From NCBI GenBank assembly GCA_017454915.1, contig JAFTCC010000021.1:60539-124538 (forward strand): 64,000 bases of DNA, in the 5' to 3' direction. Of the stretch, positions 53,095 through 62,214 are shown piece after piece. The DNA is from Paludibacteraceae bacterium (GTDB lineage: Bacteria; Bacteroidota; Bacteroidia; Bacteroidales; Paludibacteraceae). The notes below the pieces were generated by a model that was not told the origin of the DNA, did no database searches, and saw only the letters and a program-made list of their open reading frames with translations. Position 1 is the first letter of the stretch. Every line of letters begins with the position of its first letter. Position numbers and translations under genes: made by a program.

Positions 53095-53499
53095 CTATGC
53101 TAATGTGACACTAATGTTTTGTTCGCGGTGAGTGAGCAATATTATTACGTTGTATTTGTCTTTAAGATGTCGTGCCAGATGCTCGGCGCAATATACCGAA
53201 CGGTGTTGTCCGCCTGTACAGCCGAAACTAACACATAGATTACTGAAGTCGCGTGCAATAAATGTTTCCACGTGCTTGTCAACTATAGGATATATATGTT
53301 TGAGAAAATCCAATATCTCCCCGTCTTTCTCAAGGAAGTCTATCACAGGCTGGTCAAGTCCAGTCAAATTTTTATATTCGACGTATCTACCAGGGTTATT
53401 GGTTCCGCGGCAGTCAAAAACGTATCCACCACCGTTACCGCTTGGGTCGTCGGGTATGCCACGCTTGAATGAAAAACTTGTGATACGAATTGTTAGCAT
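53095..53499 (-). CDS. RapZ C-terminal domain protein (stand-alone)
   Basis: The 134-residue product corresponds only to the C-terminal domain of RapZ, the E. coli RNase adaptor that senses glucosamine-6-phosphate: SFSFKRGIPDDPSGNGGGYV, FDCRGTNNPGRY and VSFGCTGGQHRSVYCAEHLA. The N-terminal kinase domain is missing. It starts 11 bases after an APH-like kinase gene in another frame. In several Bacteroidota a kinase and this domain are, as far as I recall, one protein, so the two may form a complex that works on amino sugars. The end is 6 bases from the convergent reductase gene. Confidence 0.87.
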   Translation of the reverse strand: MLTIRITSFSFKRGIPDDPSGNGGGYVFDCRGTNNPGRYVEYKNLTGLDQPVIDFLEKDGEILDFLKHIYPIVDKHVETFIARDFSNLCVSFGCTGGQHRSVYCAEHLARHLKDKYNVIILLTHREQNISVTLA

Positions 53500-53510
53500 A
53501 TAATTCGGGG

Positions 53511-54494
53511 TTAATTAAGTATTGAGATACATTTGTATATCTCTTTGTAGTTGTAGAGCAGAGATTGTGACAGCAGACTGCTAATTGCAGGTTCAATGCT
53601 GTCAAGAAATTGCTGTTTGCGTTCGTGGTACCCTCTAAAACCGTAAGCCCCAAGCACTTGCAAAGTGCGGAACAATACCCAGTATTGCAAATCGGCACGA
53701 AGGGTGTTAGTATCTGTTTCAGGTAATCTGCATTCTAATGCTGTTAAGTAATCCTCAAAGAGGCTCATCTTGATATGTTCTGGCAGTTGCAGGCGTGCTT
53801 GCCATAAAAATGAAACGACGTCATAGAGTAGGGGGCCGCGTCGTCCGCCCTGAAAGTCAATAAACATCGGCCCTGTTGGTGTAAGCATAATGTTGCGGCT
53901 TTGGAAGTCACGGTACATAAACTTCATTTCGCGTCGTCGGTTAATCAGTTGGACCGTTAGACTCTCAAAATCATCTTCCAGAGCATTTTCGTCAAATTCT
54001 ATTCCGGCTAATTTTATAAAGCAGTACTTGAAATAGTTCAAGTCCCACATTATGCTTCTATAGTTCATCTCATTAATAGGATGGCATACGCTGTAGTCCA
54101 TGCCATCGTTAGCCTCTACCTGAAATCGCGGAAGCAGGGTTAGCGACGTGCGAAGCAGCGATATCGCCTCGTCAGCGTCTTGCTCCCAATGTCCGACGTG
54201 TTTTTTTATAGTGTCGTATAGCGATGAGTTGCCTAAATCTTCTTGTAAGTAACACATCTCATCATCGCTTGCAACAATAACTTTTGGCGTGTTGAGATGT
54301 TTTGTGGCGAAATGCCTTGCCATAGTTATGAAGACATGGTTTTCGTGAGCTGATGTCCCTTCCACTCCGATAACAGTTTGCCCCTCGCCGTCCGTTAGAC
54401 GATAATAACGGCGGTTACTGCCGGCGGCAGACAACAATTCGCATTGAGTAGGCGCAACTCCGTAATGGTTGCTATATAATTCTGTTATAGACAT
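53511..54494 (-). CDS. Aminoglycoside-phosphotransferase-fold sugar kinase, AmgK-like
   Basis: The 327-residue product has the APH fold: AAGSNRRYYRL, KVIVASDDEMCYLQEDLGNS near residue 75, the catalytic loop FMYRDFQSRNIML near 195 (aspartate kept; Tyr in place of His) and metal-binding MFIDFQGGRRGPLLYDVVSF near 213. Relatives include AmgK, which phosphorylates the anomeric position of N-acetylmuramate or N-acetylglucosamine for peptidoglycan recycling. The neighbours murF-alr and RapZ-C fit this, but no murU nucleotidyltransferase gene is visible. True antibiotic resistance is unlikely. Confidence 0.8.
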   Translation of the reverse strand: MSITELYSNHYGVAPTQCELLSAAGSNRRYYRLTDGEGQTVIGVEGTSAHENHVFITMARHFATKHLNTPKVIVASDDEMCYLQEDLGNSSLYDTIKKHVGHWEQDADEAISLLRTSLTLLPRFQVEANDGMDYSVCHPINEMNYRSIMWDLNYFKYCFIKLAGIEFDENALEDDFESLTVQLINRRREMKFMYRDFQSRNIMLTPTGPMFIDFQGGRRGPLLYDVVSFLWQARLQLPEHIKMSLFEDYLTALECRLPETDTNTLRADLQYWVLFRTLQVLGAYGFRGYHERKQQFLDSIEPAISSLLSQSLLYNYKEIYKCISILN

Positions 54495-54533
54495 TTCATG
54501 CAGATAAAGCGGATATTTGCTCTCCTTTTATTG

Positions 54534-57020
54534 CTATTCTTGATAGTAAACTCTTTTAACGCGGCGGCTGACTGACGTCAGTATTTCGTATGTTATTGTA
54601 TCCAGTTGTTCCGCAAGCTCTTCTATTGGCAGTTGGTCACCAAATATCTCCACACTGTCGCCTTCGTGGGCATTTGCCTCAGTCACATCAATCATGGCCA
54701 CGTCCATGCACACGTTGCCCATCACGGGGCATCTCACGCCATTGACAATGACGTGTCCGGCTCCGTTACCTAACCGTCTGTCAAATCCGTCAGCATAGCC
54801 TATAGGTATCACGGCAATACTGCGGTCTTTGTCCACCCATGTGTTTCGGCTGTATCCTATGCTTTCTCCTGCATGCACGGTTTTGATTTGAAGTATGACT
54901 GTTTTGAGCGTGCACACATTTTTCAGCCTCACATCCTTTAGTGCGCTAAATCCGTAGAGCCCTATGCCAAGGCGCACCATGTCGTGCTGGCTGTCGGTGA
55001 AGCGCTCAATGCCTGCTGAGTTCAAGATGTGCTTCATTATGGTGTATGGCATAGACTGTTGCAGTTTGTCGGCGCATTGCTCAAAACGTGAAATTTGCTC
55101 TCGTGTGAAATCGTCGAAGCGTTCGCTGTCAGCACCTGCAAGATGTGAGAAAACACTCTTTACAACCACAGCCTGCTGGTGTTTCAGTCTGCTGATGAGT
55201 TCGTCCATGTCTGGCATCTCAAACCCGAGCCGGTGCATTCCGCTGTCAATCTTGATGTGAATAGGGTATGAGGTCAAGCCTTGTCGTTCTACGGCATTGA
55301 TGACCTCTTCGAGTTTGCTGATGTTGTAAACATTAGGCTCAAGGTTGTTTTCAATGATAACGTCAAGTGCGTTGTTTTCAGGGTTCATCACCACGATAGG
55401 CAGTGTAATACCCTCACGTCGGAGTAGGGCGCCTTCATCTGCAAGCGCAACAGCGAGGTAATCAACATGGTGCCGCTGCAAGGCGCGACTAACGTCAACA
55501 ATTCCACTGCCGTAAGCAAACGCTTTGACCATGCACATCATTTTTGTGCTTGGCGCAAGGCGACGGCGGAAATAGTTGAGGTTATCTATCAAAGCTGTGA
55601 GATTGACTTCAAGCACTGTCTCGTGTGCTTGCATCTCGAGGCGTTTGCTGATTTTTTCAAAGCCATATTTGCGGCTTCCCTTGATAAGGACAACTTGGTT
55701 GCTGATTTTTTGCCATTCGCTGCTTGCGAGGTAATCGTCCGTGGTTGGATAAAACCCGCAGTCAATGCCTTCAAATGCTTTTCGGTGCGCTCCAATGTCT
55801 GTGCCTATGCCGACAAAATGCGTAACATTCCTGTTGCGAAGACTGTCGGCAACTTGTTCATACAGCTCTTCAGACGGAATTCCATTCTGGAGTATATCGC
55901 TCATTATCAATGTACAGCCCATATTGCTGTGCAGTGTTCGCTGCTGGTCGAGAAAATCCAGTGCTATCACAAGTGAAGCGAAATCGCTGTTGTAGCTGTC
56001 ATTTATTATTTGGCATCCGTTGATTCCCTGCTTGACTTCAAGCCTCATTGCGATACCTTCGAGCGAGAGCATTCGCAATGCAATGTCGCGCGGACTATAG
56101 TCAAGATAAAGCATGAGCGCAAGGCAGTGCAGGCTGTTGTTAACCGAAGCTTTGTCGGTGAATGGCAGGGTATAATGCCCATGATGTTCTTCACCATAGG
56201 AATAGTCGATGCGTGTTACAAGGTTGCCGGTCAACTGGTCGTGCATGCTTTCTATCTGGCGTATTACCACATTGCTGTCTGAGCTGTTACCCCACGTCCA
56301 TGTTTTAGACTTCAATTCACTTGCCACCTTGTCTATCACCTCGCTGTCTTTGTTGTAAATGACGACATCGGCATTGTCGAACAATATCATCTTTTCGCGA
56401 CACTTTTGTTCCAGCGATTTGAAATTTTCTTGGTGCGCGTCTCCTATGTTAGTGATTATGCCGATGGTAGGCTCAATTATGTTCTTTAGCCTCAGCATCT
56501 CTCCGGGCAATGAAATTCCTGCTTCGAAAATGGCAAGTTCGCTTCGCTCGTCCAGTTGCCATACGCTGAGCGGCACGCCAATCTGCGAGTTGTAGCTGCG
56601 GGGAGAACGTGTTATATTGTAATCTTGGCGCAGCAATTGAAAAAGCCATTCTTTGACGCACGTTTTACCGTTAGACCCTGTAATCGCCACAACTGGGATT
56701 TGAAACGTGTGTCTTTTGGCAGCCGCAACTGCCTGCAGTGCGTCAAGTGTGTTGTTCACAGTTACAAAACAAGCGTCAGGCATGGTTGCCAACGCTGTGT
56801 CTGTGTTAAACGCATCATTAACCACAAATGTCCTTACTCCGTTTCTATAGAGGTCGGTGATGTATTTTGCGCCGTTGTTGCGTTGAGTCACTATACTGAA
56901 AAAAGCAGTCTTGTCGGGAAAAGTAAGTGAACGGCTGTCGGTCAGTATGTAAGATATTTCTGTGTCTTGACTACCAATAATGTGCCCATGACACTGTTCT
57001 GCGAATGTTTTTGCGTCCAT
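54534..57020 (-). CDS. murF-alr: MurF-alanine racemase fusion protein
   Basis: The 828-residue product joins two enzymes of peptidoglycan synthesis. Residues 1 to about 460 are MurF, which adds D-Ala-D-Ala to UDP-MurNAc-tripeptide: ILTDSRSLTFPDKTAFFSI, the ATP loop VVAITGSNGKTCVKEWLFQL near 110 and IGIITNIGDAHQENF. Residues from about 465 are PLP-dependent alanine racemase: LEVNLTALIDNLNYFRRRLA, MVKAFAYGSG with the PLP lysine, IKIDSGMHRLGFE, HDMVRLGIGLYGF, GYSRNTWV and CPVMGNVCMDVAMIDVT. The fusion is characteristic of Bacteroidota. A canonical loop for both halves is present, so both should be active. D-Ala-D-Ala ligase is not nearby. Confidence 0.96.
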   Translation of the reverse strand: MDAKTFAEQCHGHIIGSQDTEISYILTDSRSLTFPDKTAFFSIVTQRNNGAKYITDLYRNGVRTFVVNDAFNTDTALATMPDACFVTVNNTLDALQAVAAAKRHTFQIPVVAITGSNGKTCVKEWLFQLLRQDYNITRSPRSYNSQIGVPLSVWQLDERSELAIFEAGISLPGEMLRLKNIIEPTIGIITNIGDAHQENFKSLEQKCREKMILFDNADVVIYNKDSEVIDKVASELKSKTWTWGNSSDSNVVIRQIESMHDQLTGNLVTRIDYSYGEEHHGHYTLPFTDKASVNNSLHCLALMLYLDYSPRDIALRMLSLEGIAMRLEVKQGINGCQIINDSYNSDFASLVIALDFLDQQRTLHSNMGCTLIMSDILQNGIPSEELYEQVADSLRNRNVTHFVGIGTDIGAHRKAFEGIDCGFYPTTDDYLASSEWQKISNQVVLIKGSRKYGFEKISKRLEMQAHETVLEVNLTALIDNLNYFRRRLAPSTKMMCMVKAFAYGSGIVDVSRALQRHHVDYLAVALADEGALLRREGITLPIVVMNPENNALDVIIENNLEPNVYNISKLEEVINAVERQGLTSYPIHIKIDSGMHRLGFEMPDMDELISRLKHQQAVVVKSVFSHLAGADSERFDDFTREQISRFEQCADKLQQSMPYTIMKHILNSAGIERFTDSQHDMVRLGIGLYGFSALKDVRLKNVCTLKTVILQIKTVHAGESIGYSRNTWVDKDRSIAVIPIGYADGFDRRLGNGAGHVIVNGVRCPVMGNVCMDVAMIDVTEANAHEGDSVEIFGDQLPIEELAEQLDTITYEILTSVSRRVKRVYYQE

Positions 57021-57027
57021 AACAATG

Positions 57028-57035
57028 CAAAATTA
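57028..57035 (-). promoter_or_regulatory. -7 element of murF-alr
   Basis: On the minus strand TAATTTTG, 7 bases before the ATG at 57020, so the transcript would have almost no leader. No TTTG stands at the right distance upstream. Confidence 0.45.
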
Positions 57036-57067
57036 CGAAAATATCCTCAAAATTCAGCATTTTTTTG

Positions 57068-57075
57068 TACCTTTG
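57068..57075 (+). promoter_or_regulatory. -7 element of the GH13 gene
   Basis: TACCTTTG, 55 bases before the ATG; no clear -33 TTTG. Confidence 0.5.
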
Positions 57076-57130
57076 TGCGTCAGTGTGGGAAAAAATTACT
57101 AATTTTGAATGCAGAATAAATTTAGAACCC

Positions 57131-58948
57131 ATGAAAAAGACTTTTTTTATCATTTTTTCTGTCTTGTTGAGCCTCTCTGTGATGGGGCAGCGGATAGATA
57201 GGGTGGAACCTTTGTGCTGGTGGACGGACATGAAGATGCCGTTGACTTTGCTTATTCAAGGTGAAAATCTTGCGGACGCTGAAGTTAGCGTGCGCGAACC
57301 AGGGTTGGCAGTCAAAGGGCAGCATAATGCTGAAAGTCCCAATTATCTTTTCGTGGACATGGAGGTTTCGTCACCAGGCCTCTATACCATTATGCTTAAG
57401 AAAGGAAAAAAGAAACTCACATACAAATACCAAGTTCATCAGCGTGACATGGCGTTGCGTAGTCGAGGCAGTTACGGAACGCAGGACGTGATATACTTAT
57501 TGATGCCAGACAGGTTTGCCAATGCAAATCTTAACAATGACAATATGCCGCAGTGCGCCGAAAAAGTGAACCGCAGTGAGTTTTATGGTCGTCATGGCGG
57601 TGACATTGAGGGCATAATGAGACACCTTGACCACATTGCCGCATTGGGAGCCACCGCTGTTTGGTCGACTCCATTATTGCTTGACAACGAACCCACACAA
57701 AGTTACCATGGATATGCTTGCGCCGACTATTACCATATAGACCCGCGATTTGGCACAAACCAGATGTATCGCGCGCTGGCAGACAGTTGTCATGCCAAGG
57801 GGCTGAAACTCATTATGGATATGGTTCCTAATCATTGTGGCGCTGCTCACTGGTGGATGAAGGACTTGCCGTATAAAGATTGGGTGCACCAATTCCCTAA
57901 ATATACCCAGAGCAACTGGCAGTTCACGACCGTGATGGATATTAATGCCGCTCCGTCTGACCAGTATCTTATGGCTTCAGGTTGGTTTGACACTGCAATG
58001 CCAGATATGAATCTTGACAATCCAGATTTGCTTCACTACTTCCAGCAAATGGCCATTTGGTGGATAGAGTATGCAGGTCTTGACGGTTTGCGCGTTGACA
58101 CGTACCCATATAATGAGAAGGAACCAATCTCGCAGTGGACGAAGGCGATTCGCGACGAATACCCGAACATAAATATTGTGGGTGAATGCTGGACACGCCC
58201 GGCTTCGCAAATCGCATATTGGCAGGCTGACGCTGCCAATGCTGACGGATACAACAGCCATCTGCCAACTGTCATGGACTTCCCTACCTCAGAAGCCATA
58301 ATCGGAGCCTTGGCTGATGACGGAAAAGGTTGGGGCAATGGTTTGCTGAAAGTTTATACGGCTGTGGCTGACGATTATCTATATGCAAATCCATATAATC
58401 TGCTTATATTCAGCGGAAACCATGATACTGAAAGGGTTGGCGATCTTGTTAAGGATAGTAACCCTGACCGCATGAAGCTGGCAGCCGTTATGGTGGCTAC
58501 GCTTCGTGGCATACCACAACTTCTCTATGGCGAGGAGATAGGCATGCTGTCAGCAGATAAGACAAAAGGGCATGGCTCGCTGCGCCGCGATTTCCCCGGA
58601 TTTTTTGAAGGAGATGCGCAAGGTTTGAGCAATGCGCAAAAGGAGATGCTTAATTTCTATACCACACTATTTCAATGGCGAAAGACTGAACCTTTGATTC
58701 ACCGTGGTAAGACAATGCATTTCTTGAGCCGTGATAACACGTATGCATATTTCCGTTATGCCAATGGCGGGGCAGTGTTCGTATTCCTCAATGCGTCTGA
58801 CGAAGTTAAAACAATCGACTGGACCAGATACGACGACATCGCCGCGCGCTATTCTTCTGTCGGACGCAATGTCCTGACGGGTGCATCAGTTGACATGAAA
58901 TCAGGCGTGAAAGTTCAGCCACTGTCATTTCTGATAGTAAGACTTTAA
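57131..58948 (+). CDS. Exported GH13 neopullulanase / cyclomaltodextrinase, SusA-like
   Basis: The 605-residue product has a signal peptide (MKKTFFIIFSVLLSLSVMGQ), an N-terminal immunoglobulin-like cyclomaltodextrinase domain (residues about 25-115) and a GH13 catalytic barrel: VIYLLMPDRFANANLNNDN, ATAVWSTPLL, MDMVPNHCG, GLRVDTYPY (nucleophile D323), VGECWT (acid/base E352) and FSGNHDTER (D432). Enzymes of this group cut alpha-1,4 (and some alpha-1,6) bonds in maltooligosaccharides, cyclodextrins or pullulan in the periplasm, as SusA does. No susCDEFG genes adjoin. ATG 57131 is chosen for the signal peptide. Confidence 0.93.
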   Translation: MKKTFFIIFSVLLSLSVMGQRIDRVEPLCWWTDMKMPLTLLIQGENLADAEVSVREPGLAVKGQHNAESPNYLFVDMEVSSPGLYTIMLKKGKKKLTYKYQVHQRDMALRSRGSYGTQDVIYLLMPDRFANANLNNDNMPQCAEKVNRSEFYGRHGGDIEGIMRHLDHIAALGATAVWSTPLLLDNEPTQSYHGYACADYYHIDPRFGTNQMYRALADSCHAKGLKLIMDMVPNHCGAAHWWMKDLPYKDWVHQFPKYTQSNWQFTTVMDINAAPSDQYLMASGWFDTAMPDMNLDNPDLLHYFQQMAIWWIEYAGLDGLRVDTYPYNEKEPISQWTKAIRDEYPNINIVGECWTRPASQIAYWQADAANADGYNSHLPTVMDFPTSEAIIGALADDGKGWGNGLLKVYTAVADDYLYANPYNLLIFSGNHDTERVGDLVKDSNPDRMKLAAVMVATLRGIPQLLYGEEIGMLSADKTKGHGSLRRDFPGFFEGDAQGLSNAQKEMLNFYTTLFQWRKTEPLIHRGKTMHFLSRDNTYAYFRYANGGAVFVFLNASDEVKTIDWTRYDDIAARYSSVGRNVLTGASVDMKSGVKVQPLSFLIVRL

Positions 58949-58992
58949 TCGAATTTATTTAATTACTCCATAATCACCAATCATCTTACATT

Positions 58993-60045
58993 ATGCGAAA
59001 AACATTAGTTATTGCGCTTATGCTTGCCGCAGCGGTTGTAGTAAGCGCTCAAAAGAAGGATTATTCTGTTAGGGCAATAGGTTTTTATAACCTTGAAAAC
59101 CTTTTTGACACAATCCATGACGAAGGCAAGAATGACAGTGAATACCTTCCTGACGGAGGAATGCACTGGACAGGTCTTAAGTATAAGCACAAACTTCATA
59201 ATATGTCTTATGCCTTGAGTCAACTTGGAACAGACCATACTCCTGAAGGATGTTCAGTAATAGGCGTTGCCGAGGTAGAGAATATAGGTTGTCTCGAAGA
59301 CTTGTGCCGTGAGCCTGAAATGGCGGCGCGTGGCTATAAACCCATACTGCTTGAGGGACCCGACCGCCGCGGTGTTGATGTCGGTTTGCTCTATAACCCT
59401 AAGCATTTCCAGCCTATGAAAGTCAAAGGTTATGTGCTGAAAATGAAAGACGACCGTTATGACCCTAATGGCGATACTATCCATACACGTTTTGAGCTTC
59501 TTGTTAGCGGATATCTTGACGGTGAAAAAATACACGTCATCGTCAACCACTGGCCGAGCCGCTGGGGTGGTGAAGAATATAGTCGCCCAAGGCGTGTGGC
59601 TGCCGCTGAACTATTACTTACGATAACAGACTCTTTGTATCGCAAAGACCCCAAGTCAAAAATAATCATCATGGGCGACTTGAATGACGATCCAGACAAT
59701 GTGTCGTGTGCGCAAGTGATAAATGCTCAGCTTAAAGCAAAAAACGTGGCACCCCAAGGGTTCTACAACACCATGTGGCCTATATTCAAACGCGGAATAG
59801 GAACCTTGATGTATAACGGCAGTTGGAACTTGTTTGACCAGATAATGATTTCAGAGCCTTTGCTCAACGCTCCTCGCACAGAATGGAGTTTCTGGAAACC
59901 TGAAGTGTTTAACAAAGAATTTCTTGTTCAGCAAGACGGTCAGGGCAAAGGAGGACCGCTGCGCACACATGCCGGCGGAACGTGGCTGAATGGATATGCT
60001 GACCACTTCCCGACTCTTATATATTTGGTCAAGGAAAAAAAGTAA
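58993..60045 (+). CDS. Exported endonuclease/exonuclease/phosphatase-family protein
   Basis: The 350-residue product has a signal peptide (MRKTLVIALMLAAAVVVSAQ) and the EEP fold: VRAIGFYNLENLFDTIHDEG, IGVAEVENIGCLEDL (catalytic Glu), VNHWPSRWGG (His), IIIMGDLNDDPDN near residue 225 and the closing YADHFPTLIYL. It may be a nuclease for scavenging or a phosphodiesterase. A role outside the cytoplasm is expected from the signal peptide. It follows the GH13 gene by 44 bases; whether they share a transcript is unclear. Confidence 0.9.
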   Translation: MRKTLVIALMLAAAVVVSAQKKDYSVRAIGFYNLENLFDTIHDEGKNDSEYLPDGGMHWTGLKYKHKLHNMSYALSQLGTDHTPEGCSVIGVAEVENIGCLEDLCREPEMAARGYKPILLEGPDRRGVDVGLLYNPKHFQPMKVKGYVLKMKDDRYDPNGDTIHTRFELLVSGYLDGEKIHVIVNHWPSRWGGEEYSRPRRVAAAELLLTITDSLYRKDPKSKIIIMGDLNDDPDNVSCAQVINAQLKAKNVAPQGFYNTMWPIFKRGIGTLMYNGSWNLFDQIMISEPLLNAPRTEWSFWKPEVFNKEFLVQQDGQGKGGPLRTHAGGTWLNGYADHFPTLIYLVKEKK

Positions 60046-60070
60046 AAGTTATTTATCACAATGATATGCA

Positions 60071-60097
60071 GCCTCGTCCCTATGATAGGGGCGGGGC
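60071..60097 (+). other. GC-rich hairpin after the EEP gene
   Basis: Ten-base stem with two G-U pairs (GCCTCGTCCC at 60071-60080, 7-nt loop, GGGGCGGGGC at 60088-60097). There is no U run after it, so it is not a typical terminator; it may stabilise the 3' end of the message. Confidence 0.5.
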
Positions 60098-60240
60098 GCA
60101 ATCATGAAGTCAAAGCCGATAGCCGATGCGTAATAGTGCCAAGCTAATGTTTTTCTAAAACTGATGATATGTCTTACGGCATCGGGGCTTGAGCAGATTT
60201 TTTATATTGATTATTTTTCTAAAATTGCAAATCAAAAATT

Positions 60241-60855
60241 ATGGATTATATCAGCGAACAAGGCGCTTTGCGTATGCCTGAATATGGTCGGTATATGCAA
60301 AATCTCGTGGAATATGCCTGCCAACTTCCAACACGTGAAGAACGCACCAGATGTGCCCAAAACATTGTGCGTTCGATGATGGTATTGAGCGGACAGAAAG
60401 ATAGCGATGAGCTGCGCCGCAAATTGTGGGATCATGTGGCGCTGATGTCAAATTTCCAACTTGATGTGGATTATCCCTATGGTGTCCCGCAACCCGAAAC
60501 GTTAGTTGGTAAACCTGAGCGGCTTTCCTATAGGCAGGAAAGGCTCCCAATGCGCTACTATGGTAGGGTGGTGCAGGATATGATTGAAATATGCAGGGTA
60601 CTGTCACCGGGCACGCAAGAGTTTGAACAGGCTGCTTTGGCTATTGCTGTGCAGATGAAGAAAAATTATTTGCAGTGGAACCGTGACCAAGTTGACGACG
60701 AACGCATTGCTGACGATATAGCAAGGTTAAGCGGTGGGAGAATACAACTTCAGCCACAACAAATTGCTGACGCATCAGCATGGCTTGAAAAGACTGTAAA
60801 GTATGTTCATCCTATACAGACAGAGCCCAAACCAGCTAAAAAACGCAAGCGTTGA
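60241..60855 (+). CDS. DUF4290 family protein
   Basis: The 204-residue product matches DUF4290, a Bacteroidota-only family commonly encoded just before murA: MPEYGRYMQNLVEYACQLPT, MMVLSGQKDSDELRRKLWDH, RQERLPMRYYGRVVQDMIE and a basic tail (PKPAKKRKR). Its function is unknown. The gene lies 54 bases before murA; a near-consensus -7 element (TAAAATTG at 60220-60227) stands close upstream. A link with cell-wall synthesis is a guess from the neighbour. Confidence 0.85.
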   Translation: MDYISEQGALRMPEYGRYMQNLVEYACQLPTREERTRCAQNIVRSMMVLSGQKDSDELRRKLWDHVALMSNFQLDVDYPYGVPQPETLVGKPERLSYRQERLPMRYYGRVVQDMIEICRVLSPGTQEFEQAALAIAVQMKKNYLQWNRDQVDDERIADDIARLSGGRIQLQPQQIADASAWLEKTVKYVHPIQTEPKPAKKRKR

Positions 60856-60909
60856 GAATTTACATATCATTATCATTTTTATATTACTTAGTTCCTTATA
60901 AACTTCAAA

Positions 60910-62214
60910 GTGGCAAGATTTAGAATTGAAGGTGGAAGACGCTTAAGTGGAGAGATTACTCCGCAAGGCGCAAAAAATGAGGCATTGCAGGTTATTTGTG
61001 CCACATTGCTTACAGATCAGCGTGTGCTAATTGACAATGTTCCTGACATTGCAGATGTTAACAATTTGATACGTCTGCTTGTTGATATGGGTGTGCGCGT
61101 TGAACGGCGTGGTGCGCACACTTACTCTTTTAAGGCTGATAATGTCAACCTCGACTATTTGGATAGTGCAGACTATTTTAAGCAGGCTTCTTCATTGCGC
61201 GGTTCTGTGATGGTTGTAGGTCCGCTTGTGGCGCGTTTTGGTAAAGCAATACTTCCCAAACCCGGTGGAGACAAAATAGGTCGGCGCAGACTTGACACTC
61301 ACCTTGTGGGCATACAAAAATTGGGTGCTGACTTTGTTTACGATCGTGATAGCAAAGTTTATCGCATCAAGTCAGAAGGACTTAATGGCTGCTATATGCT
61401 GCTTGACGAGGCTTCCGTTACAGGTACGGCAAACATCGTTATGACCGCCGTATTGGCAAAGGGTGTTACCACAATTTACAACGCTGCCTGCGAACCATAT
61501 ATTCAACAGCTGTGCCGTATGCTGTGCCGTATGGGAGCTAAAATTGAGGGAATCGGGTCTAACTTGTTGACAATAACAGGTGTGGAAACGCTCGGCGGAT
61601 GTGAGCATGCACTGCTGCCAGATATGATTGAGGTCGGCAGTTTTATAGGTATGGCGGCAATGACAGGTTCTGAAATCACTATAAAAAATGTAGCGTACAA
61701 TGAACTTGGAATCATTCCTGAGGCTTTTCGTCGGTTAGGCATTATTGTTGAACGACGTGGCGATGACATTTTTGTGCCAGCGCAGGAAGAATATACTATA
61801 GAAAGCTATATTGACGGCAGCATTATGACCATAAGTGATGCCCCGTGGCCAGGGCTGACACCAGACTTGCTCAGTGTTATGCTTGTCGTTGCCACCAAAG
61901 CGAAAGGCAGTGTGCTTATTCATCAAAAAATGTTTGAAAGCCGTTTGTTTTTCGTTGATAAACTGATAGACATGGGGGCTCAAATTATACTGTGTGACCC
62001 TCACAGGGCAACGGTCATTGGCTTGGGCGAAAAATTCCGTATGCGTGCTGCAGAAATGTCTTCTCCAGATATTCGCGCCGGTATCGCATTGCTCATTGCA
62101 GCCATGAGCGCCAAGGGTACAAGTGTTATTCACAATATAGACCAAATTGACCGTGGCTATGAACAGATAGATGTGCGCTTGAATGCACTCGGAGCAAAAA
62201 TACAACGTCTGTGA
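60910..62214 (+). CDS. murA: UDP-N-acetylglucosamine 1-carboxyvinyltransferase, Asp-type
   Basis: MurA joins enolpyruvate to UDP-GlcNAc, the first committed step of peptidoglycan synthesis. The 434-residue product begins MARFRIEGGRRLSGEITPQG with AKNE (K22) and is an EPT domain throughout. In the catalytic loop, LPKPGGDKIGRRRLDTH, the residue equal to Cys115 of E. coli MurA is Asp121. This Cys-to-Asp exchange is known to make MurA insensitive to fosfomycin, which alkylates the cysteine, and occurs in other bacteria. Start is GTG 60910. Its stop overlaps the start of the polyprenyl synthase gene (TGATG). Confidence 0.95.
   Translation: MARFRIEGGRRLSGEITPQGAKNEALQVICATLLTDQRVLIDNVPDIADVNNLIRLLVDMGVRVERRGAHTYSFKADNVNLDYLDSADYFKQASSLRGSVMVVGPLVARFGKAILPKPGGDKIGRRRLDTHLVGIQKLGADFVYDRDSKVYRIKSEGLNGCYMLLDEASVTGTANIVMTAVLAKGVTTIYNAACEPYIQQLCRMLCRMGAKIEGIGSNLLTITGVETLGGCEHALLPDMIEVGSFIGMAAMTGSEITIKNVAYNELGIIPEAFRRLGIIVERRGDDIFVPAQEEYTIESYIDGSIMTISDAPWPGLTPDLLSVMLVVATKAKGSVLIHQKMFESRLFFVDKLIDMGAQIILCDPHRATVIGLGEKFRMRAAEMSSPDIRAGIALLIAAMSAKGTSVIHNIDQIDRGYEQIDVRLNALGAKIQRL

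Noticed and set aside
53490..53520. Frameshift splitting one kinase-RapZ-C protein into two genes
   Set aside because: The kinase gene has a clean stop, followed by an 11-base gap and a proper ATG start of the second gene; nothing suggests a broken single frame.
53511..54494. Aminoglycoside resistance gene
   Set aside because: Only the fold is shared; operon partners and loop sequence fit a sugar kinase of cell-wall recycling better.
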